Shown here: positions 45,281 through 57,838 of the stretch, one piece after another | How the letters are laid out: each line of letters opens with the position of its first letter | How positions within the stretch are numbered: the first letter of the stretch is position 1 | Assembly (NCBI RefSeq): GCF_949987515.2 | Contig: NC_082688.1 | Location: 78,620,731-78,684,730, forward strand | Origin: Delphinus delphis | Lineage: Eukaryota > Chordata > Mammalia > Artiodactyla > Delphinidae | DNA: 64,000 nt | Reading direction: 5' to 3' | Notes under the pieces: model-generated | Database searches by the model: none | What the model saw: only the letters and a program-made list of their open reading frames with translations | What the model was told of the DNA's origin: nothing | Program-made: the position numbers and the translations under genes

Positions 45281-48029
45281 TCAGATTCCATATATATGTG
45301 TCAGCATATGGTATTTGTTTTTCTCTTTATGACTTACTTCACTCTGTATGACAGACTCTAGGTCCATCCACCTCACTACAAATAACTCAATTTTGTTTCT
45401 TTTTATGGCTGAGTAATATTCCACTGTATGTATGTGCCACATCTTCTTTATCCATTCCTTCCATGTCCTGGCTATTGTAAATAGAGCTGCAATGAACATT
45501 TTGGTACATGACTCTTTCTGAATTATGGTTTTCTCAGGGTATATGCCCAGTAGTGGGATTGCTGGGTCATATGATAGTTCTACTTTTAGTTTTTTTAGGG
45601 AACCTCCATACTGGTCTCCATAGTGGCTGTATCAATTTACATTCCCACCAATAGTGCAAGAGGGTTCCCTTTTCTCCACACCCTCTCCAGTATTTATTGT
45701 TTGTAGATTTTTTGATGATGGCTATTCAGACCGGTGTGAGATGATATCTCATTGTAGTTTTGATGTGCATTTCTCTAATGATTAATGATGTTGAGCATTC
45801 TTTCATGTGTTTGTTGGCAATCTGTATATCTTCTTTGGAGAAATGTCTATTTAGGTCTTCTGCCCATTTTTGGATTGGGTTGTTTGTGTTTTAAATATTG
45901 AGCTGCATGAGCTGTTTTTGTATTTTGGAGATTAATCCTTTGTCCAATGATTCGTTTGCAAATGTTTTCTCCCACTCTGAGGGTTGTCTTTTTGTCTTGT
46001 TTATGGTTTCCTTTGCTGTGCAAATGCTTTTAAGTTTCATTAGGTCTCATTTGTTTATTTTTGTTTTTATTTCCATTTCTCTAGGAGGGGGATCAAAAAG
46101 GATCTTGCTGTGATTTATGTCATAGAGTGTTCTATGTTTTCCTCTAAGAGTTTGATAGTGTCTGGACTTACATTTAGGTCTTTAATCCATTTTGAGTTTA
46201 TTTTTGTGTATGGTGTTAGGGAGTGTTCTAATTTCATTCTTTTACATGTAGCTGTCCAGTTTTCCCAGCACCACTTACTGAAGAGGCTATCTTTTCTCCA
46301 TTGTATATTCTTGCCTCCTTTATCAAAGATAAGGCAACCATATGTGTGTGGGTTTATCGCTGGACTTTCTATCCTGTTCCATGGATCTATATTTCTGTTT
46401 TTGTGCCAGTACCATACTGTCTTGATTACTGTAGCTTTGTAGTATAGTCTGAAGTCAGGGAGCCTGATTCCTCCAGCTCCGTTTTCTTTCTCAAGATTGC
46501 TTTGGCTATACGGGGTCTTTTGTGTTTCCCAACAAATTGTGAAATATTTTCTTCTAGTTCTGTGAAAAACGCCAGTGGTAGTTTTTGTTTTTGTTTTTTT
46601 GTTACGTGGGCCTCACACTGTTGTGGCCTCTCCCATTGCGGAGCACAGGCTCCGGATGCGCAGGCTCAGCGGCCATGGCTCATGGGCCCAGCCGCTCCAC
46701 AGCATGTGGGATCCTCCCGGACCGGGGCACAAACCTGTGTCCCCTGCATCGGCAGGTGGACTCTCAACCACTGCACCACCAGGGAAGCCCCTGCCAGTGG
46801 TAGTTTGATAGGGATTGCATTGAATCTGTAGATTGCTTTGGGTAGTACAGTCATTTTCACAATATTGATTCTTCCAATCCAAGAACATGGTATATCTCTC
46901 CATCTATTTGTATCATTTTTAATTTCTTTCATCAGTGTCTTATAGTTTTCTGCATACAGGTCTTTTGTCTCCTTAGGTAGGTTTATTCCTAGGTATTTTA
47001 TTCTTTTTGTTGCAATGGTAAATGGGAGTGTTTTCTTAATTTCACTTTCAGATTTTCATCATTAGTGTATAGGAATGCAAGAGACTTCTGTACATGAATT
47101 TTGTATCCTGCTACTTTACCAAATTCATTGATTAACTCTAGTAGTTTTCTGGTAGCATCTTTAGGATTCTCTATGTATAGTATCATTTCATCTGCAAACA
47201 GTGACAGCTTTACTTCTTCTTTTCTGATTTGGATTCCTTTCTTTTTCTTCTCTGAATGCTGTGGCTAAAACTTCCAAAATTATGTTGAGTAATAGTGGTG
47301 AGAGTGGGCAACCTTGTCTTGTTCTTGATCTTAGTGGAGATGGTTGCAGTTTTTCACCATTGAGGACAATTTTGGCTGTGGATTTGTCATATATGGCCTT
47401 TATTATGTTGAGGAAAGTTCGCTCTATGCCTACTTTCTGGAGGGTTTTTATCATAAATGGGTGTGGAATTTTGTCGAAAGCTTTCTCTGCATCAATTGAG
47501 ATGATCATATGGTTTTTCTCCTTCAGTTTGTTAATATGATGTATCACATTGACTGATTTGTGTATACTGCAGAATCCTTGCATTCCTGGGATAAAGCCCA
47601 CTTGATCATGGTGTATGATCATTTTAATGTGCTGTTGGATTCTGTTTGCTAATATTTTGTTGAGGATATTTGCATCTGTGTTCATCAGTGATATTGGCCT
47701 GTAGTTTTCTTTGTGACATCTTTGTCTGGTTTTGGTATCAGGGTCATGGTGGCCTCGTAGAATGAGTTTGGGAGTGTTCCTCCCTCTGCTATATTTTGGA
47801 AGAGTTTGAGAAGGATAGGTATTAGCTCTTCTCTAAATGTTTGATAGAATTCACCTGTGAAGCCATGTGGTCCCGGGCTTTTGTTTGTTGGAAGATTTTT
47901 AATCACAGTTTCAATTTCAGTGCTTGTGATGGGTCTGTTCATATTTTCTATTTCTTCCTGGTTCAGTCTCAGAAGGCTGTGCGTTTCTAAGAATTTGTCC
48001 ATTTCTTCCAGGTTGTCCATTTTATTGGC
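45281..48029 (-). pseudogene. L1 ORF2, truncated, with SINE insertion
   Basis: Fragments on the minus strand: 47685-48107 (reaching into flanking DNA), 47188-47685 (reverse transcriptase), 46998-47186 (just past the FADD region), and the C-terminal end 45281-45499 with EYYSAI and LESVIQSEVS. Frame breaks near 47187 and the SINE at 46585-46792 disable it. Confidence 0.92.
46585..46792 (-). mobile_element. CHR SINE, short form, reverse, in L1 ORF2
   Basis: Perfect 14-bp target-site duplications, gccagtggtagttt, lie at 46571-46584 and 46793-46806, so the uninterrupted L1 sequence can be read on both sides. Tail is T/G-mixed (gtttttgtttttttg). Confidence 0.97.
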
Positions 48030-48043
48030 ACAGAATATCAAAA

Positions 48044-49919
48044 TAGAGTACTGAAATCTGATGGAAAGTGCAGAATCCTTAGAACATAGAGAATTATATG
48101 AAACCAAATGTCTATTTCATTTAGTTCCTGAACTTAAATGTTAGCATTACTATTCTACAGTTGTGACAAAGATACGTGATCCATAAACGTGGTCCATGTT
48201 AAGTGAAGCTCATTCACATGTAAGTGTGGGAACTGATACACCCATATAAATATCATCTGAATATGCATATGCCTTTCATTTGTCTTTACAGTATTCCTTT
48301 TAATAAAGGTCACATTTTATTATTTTTTGAAATGAAAAGTAGACAAAAAAGTTGACCCAAATACACTGTAAATACAATACTGTGTGACAATGAAGACTAT
48401 TAGAATCTTACTTTTAACCTAAGTTTCATAAAAATGATTCAGAAAATATCCTTGAAAATGATAAAATCATCACAAGGAATTGAGTCATAGTTACTTTTGT
48501 TGTCTCACAGGAAAAAAAAAATGCCTTTAGAAGGCAGTATCCTACACTCCATTAAGAACACTATCTATGAAATTAGATATAACCTGGTTTAAACCATTTG
48601 TTGTATGAGTTTGAGCAAATTAATAATATAGCTTGATCTTTGGTTCTTATCTAACAAATGAAGACATAAATGCCATAATGTATGTAAAAAACTTTGAAAA
48701 TTGTTTGTAATACAGTAAATAACAATTGCTGTTATTTTCTGCAGCATTATCAAAATAATTACCATTATAATTTTAATAGCTTGACGGTATTTAGGCTTTT
48801 CTTTCAAAGCACTATGAAAAGTAAATCAAATGCTCTGTCAGTAAATCAGATGCTCTGCTAGTCTCATCGTTATGACAAATGCATGAGAAGATTAATTTAT
48901 ACTGAAACAGCTACAAATCAATATATTAAAAATATACTTACTCAATAGACAAATGATGCATTAAAATGAAGGTGCTTATTTTTTCTGTAGGTCAATGTTT
49001 ATGAGATGCCTGTTGTGAATTTAAAAAAATAAAACATATTCTGTAGCCTAAATAGAAATGGTTTCTTTTAATGACAATAAATAGATTTTATGTTACAAAG
49101 AAAAAAATATAACTTGGATTATCAAGTACCCTAGCTCACATCAAAGAGGTTATGAAACTAGAAAATGTTGAGAAGTATGAATATCCTTATAACTCATCAC
49201 TTTTAAGTTACTTTCCATGCATTGATAGCAACCAGATGATCATACTAGTATACAATTTAATATCAAGGGACACAACTGCATATTAGGCAAAGCAAAAAAG
49301 AATAATAGAGCAATACCTTCCTTATTTGGAATGCATCCAGAAAGCATTTAAAATTGACTTTTAACTGTGAAATTATAAATTACTAAGTCTATACGCTAAA
49401 ATGTATGTAATTTAATTATATGCACATTCACTGGTCTTCATTCAGAGACACTTATTCTTATAAATAAAATTATATTTGGTTACGGTATTATCACTACTGA
49501 ATGAATTGTCATAATTTACTCCAATATTATATGCTGCATTGAAAATGACTTCAAATGGCTAAATATCTGCAAAAATAAGTCACTCAACTTAAAAATGCAC
49601 AGGCTTAGTTATGAAAAAGGTATTAGAGCACATAACAGGAATTGATATTTATAATAATGACCGTATGCTAGGCTGAAAAATAACAAGAAATGTACACTAC
49701 ATTATCAAAGAAATTCCATCCAAAATAGTCAAAACCCAGGAGGTTTTTAAAGATATCACACACTCCATGATTTGGAAATACTATCAAGAATGATTTGTTA
49801 ACTAAGAATTTTGGAAAAGTAAAATGTAGCCCTATCTGAATAACAAATGCAATACTTAAACTTAAGTAATACATATAATAATAAATAATCTAAAGACAAG
49901 ATGAAATAGAGGGTAAATA
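48044..49919. other. AT-rich non-coding stretch
   Basis: No gene seen. 48575-48760 resembles MIR ('gagtttgagcaaatt … ttatctaacaaatgaagacataa'). Confidence 0.5.
48575..48760 (+). repeat. MIR fragment
   Basis: MIR-like order with strong divergence, ending near 'acagtaaataacaattgctgttatt'. Confidence 0.5.
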
Positions 49920-50350
49920 TGTGTGGTAGACAGAATTATTTATATAAATATTTGCTTCCCTTTAGTTGTAAAATATATCCACAACCGTGCCACAGACTTA
50001 CATGGGATAGAATGTTCTTTCCCACCAATTGACTTTGGTCTTGCCCATGTGTCTTGCTTTGGTCAATGGGATATTGGCAGACATGAGGCAAACAGAGACC
50101 TGAAATATACTTGTGCAGTTGGGCTTCCCAGCTTTTGGCTCTGCTACCAGCATAAAAACATGCTGTGTGAAAAAGCTGCTCCATCAGCCTGAGTCTCAGA
50201 TTTGTAACATGTAAAGTTGCTGCCAACCCACAACTCTGGATCCTTAAGTAGAGCCGTTTCAGTTGACCCAGAGACATGCAACATTAAACAAAGCCCTCTC
50301 AGCTGACTTACAGATCAATGAGTATAAGAATAAATGCTTGATACAAACTA
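49920..50350 (+). repeat. Ancient LTR-like repeat (MaLR type suspected)
   Basis: 'tgactttggtcttgcccatgtg', 'ttgctttggtcaatgggatatt' and 'gcagacatgaggcaaacagag' are words of a common old mammalian repeat, ending near 'gttatgcaaaagataacaga'. The 89- and 113-codon frames crossing it are chance. Confidence 0.65.
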
Positions 50351-51089
50351 CCTTGGTATTGTTATGCAAAAGATAACAGAAAAGAATAGCAAAAAATCAA
50401 TGATTCACCTTAAATGAATCATTGCCCTTTCTCATGGGAGTTTGTCTTCTTCTTAGGAATTGGGAAAGGAGGTGGTAGTTCATGTCTCTCTGTTTTCTAG
50501 AGACTATCATGGATTCTTTAAACATCAACAAAATGAGGAAGACATTATGGCTGGAGCAAACAGAAACTATTAAGACCATTGGCTTATCCTCAAGGATTCC
50601 AACAATCGCTTGTAAATGAATTAATTCTTTTTTATAGCCTCAGTGAAGACTACTGAAAAATGGTCATTCTTTTCAAGTAAGGCACATTTATATAATCTTT
50701 TTGACTACCTGTAGCTAATACCCAGTTAACTCAGTTAATTTTTTAAATGAAAATAAGACAAGGAAGTACTTATAATAGTAGGAACTCACTAGAATTCAGA
50801 GACTTTTGCTTTGCAATTTTAAATAACTTTTCTTCATAGATCAGAGTGGAATAGAAACAGACTTAATAGAAGCGTCAGAGAGAAGAATGATGAGGCAACT
50901 TGTTTTATGTCACAGAAAGCATACAGCTTTATCAAGTTGTTGAGATATATTTTCAGTCATACTAGTAACTAGCATTTGGTCTTTGAATTTTAAGCCTATG
51001 AAGTGACATGAAAACTGTCAATATCCTTAAATTCTTAATAGATTAAGAGTGATACAAATGCTGAGAAAAACAGTATACAGAAATATACA

Positions 51090-51215
51090 GAAAACAGAAA
51101 TAGAAGCTTAGAGAAGTTAAAAACTTAGACCTGGTAATGAGCCCAGAATTCCAGCTCAGATCATCTGATTCCAATGCCTAATCTCTTAGCCAAAACATCG
51201 TACCACTGAATAGTT
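51090..51215 (-). repeat. MIR fragment, reverse
   Basis: 'agaagcttagagaagttaaaaactta', 'gcccagaattccagctcag' and 'ctgattccaatgcctaatctctt' follow reverse MIR order. Confidence 0.65.
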
Positions 51216-51294
51216 TCTATTTTTACCTCCAATATGATATTGTTGGATAGGAAACAAAGAAACAAAAACAAAATACACAACAGATGACCAACTA

Positions 51295-51405
51295 TGTACT
51301 CCGATTCAGTCTCAAGGATACCTCATAGGATTAGTGAGGAAAATTGTATTATCCTCCTTTTGTAAATGCAGTAACTAAAATAGAAAAAGTTAGGAAGCTT
51401 GAGTA
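51295..51405 (-). repeat. MIR-like fragment, reverse
   Basis: 'ggatacctcataggattagtgaggaaaatt' with 'attatcctccttttgtaaatgcagtaact' resembles reverse MIR. Confidence 0.5.
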
Positions 51406-52097
51406 GAACTACACATCTCTGAAATAGCATATTTTTCAAAAATAGTCATATACTTTTCAGTACTGGAATTCAGTCATTAGATTTCACCTAACCTAGTAAT
51501 TTAGAGATGGACCTAGAGACAGTCGGAGAAAAGACCTATAAGATGCACCTGAGGCACAGTAACCAACCACTAGAGCATGAGACCTGGTAAACCTCCACCA
51601 TGGAATTAAATACCAATCCTCCCTGACAAGGAAAAGGTAGAAAGTGAAACAACTGATGTGTCTCCAGAACTACCTTGCCCTCTAATCCTCTCTTTTCCAA
51701 CTGTCTTTTAATATATGGTGGCATCATGAGTAAGACTGATGTTGATAAAATGTTTCCTCTGCTTAGAAAATAAGTTGGGTTTTTGTAATCAATGTATACC
51801 CTTTAATCTTATAATTGATAATGTTAAAATAAAATGAACATGTGCTCTTTCCAGGACTCATGGTCTAGCAAAAGTTAATAGGTCCTTAGAATTAATATGG
51901 ACCTTTCTTGAACAAAATCACTATTAGAGCTCACCTCATCATTTCACCTGTATATAAATTCAAGTGTGATTCTAATTATGTTTACAGAGTTTAAGTTTAT
52001 TCTTATAAAATACAGAGCTCCCTTCTCAGTGTTAGTATCTTTATTTTTTGAGAAATAATAATCAATAACATATACACTATATATCCCTGCTTAATTC

Positions 52098-52310
52098 TTT
52101 TTTTTTTTTTTTTTAACAGTACGTGGGCCTCTCACTGTTGTGGCCTCTCCCGTTACGGAGCACAGGCTCCGGACGTGCAGGCTCAGTGGCCATGGCTCAT
52201 GGGCCCAGCTGCTCCGTGGCATGCAGGATCTTCCCGGACTGGGGCACGAACCCATGTCCCCTGCATCAGCAGGCGGACTCTCAACCACTGCGCCACCAGG
52301 GAAGCCCCCC
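52098..52310 (-). mobile_element. CHR SINE, short form, reverse
   Basis: Tail as a run of about 19 T, full short body, head gggaagcccccc at right. Flanks ttaattcttt (before) and tcaattcttt (from 52315) give an imperfect duplication. Confidence 0.95.
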
Positions 52311-54364
52311 ATACTCAATTCTTTTTTTCTGCTAAAAGGATACACATATGTGACACTAACACAAATGTTTCTCTAGAATGTCATATTCTGAAAATAGAAA
52401 TGTTAACTGATATTAGAAATAAACCTTCAAAAGCAATAAAAAATGAAGGAAATGACCAAAATATTAGATTTTAACAAATGATTTTTCTTCTCTAAACTCC
52501 TCTTCCTCCTTCCTCCCCCCAACTTCTGTCCATCAATACAGCATTAACAGTCTATCAATATAAAATCTGTCATGCTGTCAATATTATATTTACTAAGATA
52601 CTACCAAATGCCAGTAAATTGTTTAAAGTAATCCAAAGACTTAAAAAGAAAAAAAAAAACTTAAAACATTTATCTTCAAAATGCATGCAATATACAGTTA
52701 GCTAGAAGTTGTACACATTTAGCCAACCATATCATTGTAAAATATTCAAACATATGGAAGAAAATTTTATCCAGGGCCTCTGAAATATTTCTTTGTTAAA
52801 CAACTCTTCCATAATGGTCACAAAGAAACAATGTAAACTATTAATATTTTAAGTGAGTTGATAAATCCAAAATAATTTGGAAGATTTCAAAAAAAGAAAT
52901 GATATCAACAATCAAATGTTTCAGGTGAACTAAGAGAGAAATTGCACTGTAACTGTTTCAAGAATTTGTTCTTATGAATAAAGACAGAGTTCTCTGGGAC
53001 AATTTTTGTGGGCAGATGAATAATTCTGAATAAAACATTTCCAAGTACTGTCAGAAGCCACCTATAGCTTTAAAAAGGAGTTATCACCTTAGCTCTAAAT
53101 AAATTTACGCCTAACATTAAAGTGAGATAAAGCAATCAGATAACCTATTACAGCATTTTAAATTTCAAATAACTATTTACTTGGAATCATTTCTCTGAAG
53201 GAAAATAAAATGATTATATGAGAGCACATTAGGATTGTCCATTTTTACAAAGCACTTTCTACTCACCCAGCTAAAGGTGTAAAGAATAATCAAAGAGTCA
53301 AATATTCTTTGGACCATGTTGTTTTTTAGAGAGTGAGGTGGTATTATTTTACTCACTCAAGGGAAATATTCAAAGTCTGAAGGTGGTCTTCACACATATT
53401 TTTCAAGTGATATTTGGAATTAATGTTTTAAGTAGAAAAATCTCAGCCCTATAGAATGGGCACTAAATTGGAGAAATCTGGATTCTCATTTCAAATCTGT
53501 CTTTAGTTGTGCATGTTTATGCAAACACCTTAACTAGCCTTAAGATAGCTTTTCTCTCATACTAAAAAAAAAGTTTTTATTGGCGGAGTATTTTCTAAGG
53601 TAAATTTTTATACTGATTCTTTTGTTCTCTGGCTCTATGGGATTTGCCTTTTCTGGTTATTACCTGGGGATATCAATTTTACTTTAAAGACAATCATATT
53701 CATTTTAACAGACACAGAGAAGTGGGGCATGGATCTAATGTAGCCACAGAACATTTTTAAAAAAGCCAGTTTCCAGAGAATTGAGCACCCTATAGGGAAA
53801 GATGCCAGAGAGGCAATATTGCACATTTTTATTATAAGCCAAACACGTGAATAAACATTTCATTATACCTTAGCTGCTTCATTTACTCCACAATAGTTTA
53901 ATAGATTCTATTCAGAAAAAAATAGTGCTTGAGTAAGCATGACATTTTCTGTCCCAGAATATATAGTTGGACAATCTGGAAGACATATGAATAAAATTAA
54001 CATTTGCCATAAATCAAACGTGTCTTTTATAACTGCCAGAGAAAACAAACTCCAGAAAAAAATGCTATTGTCCACCCATTGCTAAATAAAAAAATTCCAG
54101 ACTAATCAGAAGAGGCATACTTTAACTATGAAAACATAGTATTTATGGCAATTAAGTTTCAAGTTTTTATTCTAAATTGTATACAAAGGATGAACTGTAA
54201 CTATAGATTTAAATAGTAGCTGTAATTATTCCCATGTGAATACTCAAGTGTTCAGAAATATTATATAAATGAGCATATAAACAGAGTAAGCAGAGACATA
54301 GCTAGAAATTTAATATATCTACATTAGGTCTGTAAAAATACTACCAAATATTTATTAATGCATC
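52311..54364. other. AT-rich non-coding stretch
   Basis: No gene seen. 53440-53560 has weak MIR-like words; otherwise nothing recognised. Confidence 0.5.
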
Positions 54365-54545
54365 AGGAGTTTCTACATACTTTTCTTGTATCATCTCATT
54401 TAATCATTACAGGAATCTTATGTGGTAAGTTAAATTATCGTCCTAAATTTAGAAATGAGAACACTGAAGCACAGAAAGTTTAAGATATTTGCCTTAGGTC
54501 ACAAAGCTAGTAGTGATAGAAATGGAATTCAGATGGAGTGGGCAA
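54365..54545 (-). repeat. MIR element, reverse
   Basis: Clear reverse MIR: 'atcatctcatttaatcattacaggaatcttatgtggtaag', 'aaatgagaacactgaagcacagaaagttt' and 'ggtcacaaagctagtagtgatagaaatgg'. Confidence 0.88.
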
Positions 54546-54830
54546 AAACAAACTTCTTACACTGTTGGTTGGACAATAAATAAATACCTTTGCTAAAAAT
54601 AATCATCTGATAGAAATTGTTAAAATAAGAATTGTCTGTAACTTTCAGTCCTGTAATATATGTCCACTCTTAAGAAATCAGATTATAATATGTAATGATA
54701 CAAGTTTAAGAATGTTTAATAAAGCTGGGTTTACAACAGCAAACATAAAACAAAGCAAAACAAAATGTGTATATTGACTGTAGAGAAACGATTTGGTAAG
54801 CCATGTAGTAGAATAAAACACTTCAGATGG
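54546..54830 (+). repeat. Possible ancient LINE 3' fragment
   Basis: 'cttacactgttggttggacaataaata' and 'gagaaacgatttgg' resemble old L1 ORF2 3' sequence. Weak. Confidence 0.4.
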
Positions 54831-55862
54831 TGAAAGATCTTTAAAGTACTGAAAAAGCAAATACTATATGTGTGTATTTAGTGTATATACATACATATGT
54901 ATGGTGTATAACTATGAAATATATATACACTTTTGTTTAAAATATCATGAAAAAAGTGCACATTACATCTTTAATAGAACTTGTATCAAGGAGGTAATAC
55001 TGTAGGAACTAGAGGAAACTTTTTCTTTAGAAACTCTCAATTAGACTATGATAGAACTTGGAAATTATTTGTCCTTATATTTATAAAATAAGCCTTATCT
55101 TCCAATACAATTAAATATCAATACCACTTTGTGAGCGCCTGCTATATAGAATTATTCTAATTTCTATATGAATTAGATGTTTTAAGGAAAAAGAAAATAC
55201 AGCTACTTTCATTCCGATTCTGGAAAAAATAACAATATTCTCTTCAAAGGTTACACAAATTCTTTAAAAGTCCAGGACATCCACATACAATAACAATGAA
55301 AAATGAGATGCATTTGAAGTAAGAAAATCAGGGCTATGTCTACCCTGGAGACTTCTTCAATATGAATAACCTTCTCAGGAATGCTTGGAAGGTGTGCGTT
55401 GCCTTGAGAAATATTTTCTGTGGTGTCCTTCTGTGAATGAATTATTATTTGATTAAAAATTACTATAAAATTTATATGTTCATGCAAGGCATAGTGAGGT
55501 ATCAACGAAGACTTAGAATAGTATGTAGAAAAGGGATAATTATTCATTTATTTTCCAGTTAGTGCATGTGAAGGTTCTCAGTCCTGTGTTCACATAAATG
55601 ACAGTCACTTAAAATCAGCATGTCCCAGTGTCATATAATACTGCACAACCTTGCAAAAGAAATACTATTCTACCCAGAAGGTCATGCATTTACCATGCTG
55701 TACTCCTAAATCCAGTGCCTGGCCATTGAAATACAAAGAGAAAAAATATAAATGATTGAGAGCATAAGAAGCATGGAGAATAAATTGTGAAGTTACACTA
55801 TAGCTGTGTTTAGCTTAGCTTTGCAAATGGAGAGAACAGAAAAGGGAGAGAAAATATTTTTT
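54831..55862. other. AT-rich non-coding stretch
   Basis: No gene seen. TATA/CATA low-complexity sequence lies at 54865-54935. Confidence 0.5.
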
Positions 55863-55877
55863 AAAAAATGCCTGAGC

Positions 55878-56081
55878 GGGCTTCCCTGGTGGTGCAGTGG
55901 TTGAAAGTCCGCCTGCCGATGCAGGGGACACGGGTTCGTGCCCCCGTCCAGGAAGATCCCACATGCCGCATAGCGGCTGGGCCCGTGAGCCATGGCCGCT
56001 GAGCCTGCGCGTCCGGAGCCTGTGCTCCGCAACGGGAGAGGCCACAACAGTGAGAGGCCCGCGTACCGCAAAAAAAAAAAA
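55878..56081 (+). mobile_element. CHR SINE, short form
   Basis: Complete short body, A-tail of about 18. Perfect target-site duplications of 'atgcctgagc' extended by A on the left: 55863-55877 and about 56082-56096. Confidence 0.97.
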
Positions 56082-56096
56082 AAAAAATGCCTGAGC

Positions 56097-57505
56097 ATAT
56101 TATGGAATTGACGGAAAACATGAAACCTCCAATTCAGAAGAAACAATCCCCAAACAAAATGAGAAAAGAAGAAATATCAATAGAGATATATCACAGCAAA
56201 ATTGTTAAAAAAAAAAAAAAAACTAGTAGCCAAAATCTAAATTAATATTGATTTTAGTCTAAAACATCAATGATAATGGGTAATTTGGGTGGTAAGTAAA
56301 AATACAGAATAGAAATACTAAGAAAATATTATAAAACAATAGAAAGGCAGACTAAAATTCAAATATCCTAAGTTCTAATATTTTTTGAATAAATTAAAAA
56401 TTTTGAAACTCGTTAAAATATTAAAAGAAACCATTAAAAAAGTTCAAATACACTGAATACCTGTCAATGCCATAGAGGAAGAAAACAATAGCACTTTTTT
56501 TTAATCCCAAAGAATTAGAAGAGGGAGAAAAAGAACTTTCCTGGTGGAATTTAACTATTTAAAATATTTTAAACTGTCTCTCCAATATAAAAAAAAATTA
56601 TCATAAGACTTTTATTCAAAGGGCAGCATCCCTCCTTATGGCATTGTTCTTTTCTTAATGTTGCTAGATCTTAATAACAGATTGTAAAACAGGTTGAAGT
56701 TTGTTTGCCTATATTCACATTGTGCCCAGCTAAAAGCCTGTATTTTTCTAGCAATTTTTCTTATAAAGAAAAAAAAATACACAAGAAAAAAGCCATTGAG
56801 CAGTGGGTCTTCCAGGAAAGCTTTATCAAGCATGCTTATGGAATTGATGTCTATATATTTGAGCCTTTTGAAATACCTGCTTTCCTTCTTTGGAGCATAG
56901 ACATTATGGCAGCTAAACCGTCTTACGAATGGAATCCTCATGCTTAGGATGACAGAATTGAATGATAGAAGGAATCAGGCACAAGGGTGTTTCCATGGAG
57001 TCCCATGCCAACCAGCCTTAGATTTGCCTCCAGCAGACTTTATATTTTGTGAAAGGAAAACACATCTCTACCTTGTTTAAGACACCTTCATTGTGTGTCC
57101 CCATTAATATTGTCAAATGGAGTCTTAACAGATAAATGTATATTCCAGCTGTTTTTTAATTTTAAAGTTCTTATAAACTTTTATATTTAAGTTTTTGTTT
57201 TAAATTACATAATTCTTTGTGTCAGACAGATTTTAATTGTAGTTTCTGTAATTATTCTAATATGTTTTCACATCAACTTTTAATATGTCAACCAAATATG
57301 AACATTTAATTAAAAAAATAGGCCAAGGTTTTTGTGCAGAGAACTTTTAACAGTATATACATGGGCCTATTTCTGACATAAAATCTTCATATACAATAAT
57401 GTTTGGTAAATCCATGGTCATTGATATGGTGATTTTTCTGAGTATGCTTTTATTTCATTTTCACTGTTGCTATATTTTACATACTTCCATGAACAGTTAA
57501 TGTTT
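56097..57505. other. AT-rich non-coding stretch
   Basis: No gene or repeat recognised beyond a 19-A run at 56205-56223. The 80- and 101-codon frames at 56636-56947 overlap on opposite strands and look like chance. Confidence 0.5.
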
Positions 57506-57516
57506 CCTATATTCTT

Positions 57517-57827
57517 TCTTTTTTTAAATGTTGAGCCTTCTTTTAATTTATTTATTTTTATTTTTGGCTGTGTTGGGTCTTCGTTTCTGTGCAAGGGCTT
57601 TCTCTAGTTGTGGGAAGCGGGGGCCACTCTTCATCGCGGTGTGCGGGCCTCTCACTGTCGTGGCCTCTCTTGTTGTGGAGCACAGGCTCCAGACGCGCAG
57701 GCTCAGTAGTTGTGGCTCACAGGCCTAGTTGCTCCGCGGCATGTGGGATCTTCCCAGACCAGGGCTCGAACCCGTGTCCCCTGCATTAGCAGGCAGATTC
57801 TCAACCACTGCGCCACCAGGGAAGCCC
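57517..57827 (-). mobile_element. CHR SINE, intermediate form, reverse
   Basis: Left part (57560-57640) has the end typical of the long form (ggctgtgttgggtcttcg). The right part has the short-form body (gtgcgggcctctcactg) and head. Target-site duplications cctatattctt lie at 57506-57516 and 57828-57838, perfect over 11 bases. Confidence 0.95.
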
Positions 57828-57838
57828 CCTATATTCTT

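Larger units (their letters stand above)
44658..48029 (-). mobile_element. L1 retrotransposon, reverse, 5'-truncated, carrying two SINEs
   Basis: The 3' UTR starts near 44895 and the element is truncated inside the endonuclease/RT linker at 48029. Its target-site duplications survive: acagaatatcaaaa at 44644-44657 and 48030-48043, 14 of 14 identical. One short CHR SINE sits in its tail (44701-44886) and another in ORF2 (46585-46792). It is collinear with 17294-20060 and lacks the internal deletion seen there. Confidence 0.97.
50351..52100. other. Non-coding stretch with MIR relics
   Basis: No gene seen. Two reverse MIR-like pieces are at 51090-51215 and 51295-51405. Confidence 0.5.

Noticed and set aside
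55251..55547. 98-codon reverse frame
   Set aside because: No domain, signal peptide, splice context or similarity I recognise. Length is within chance for AT-rich DNA of this size.
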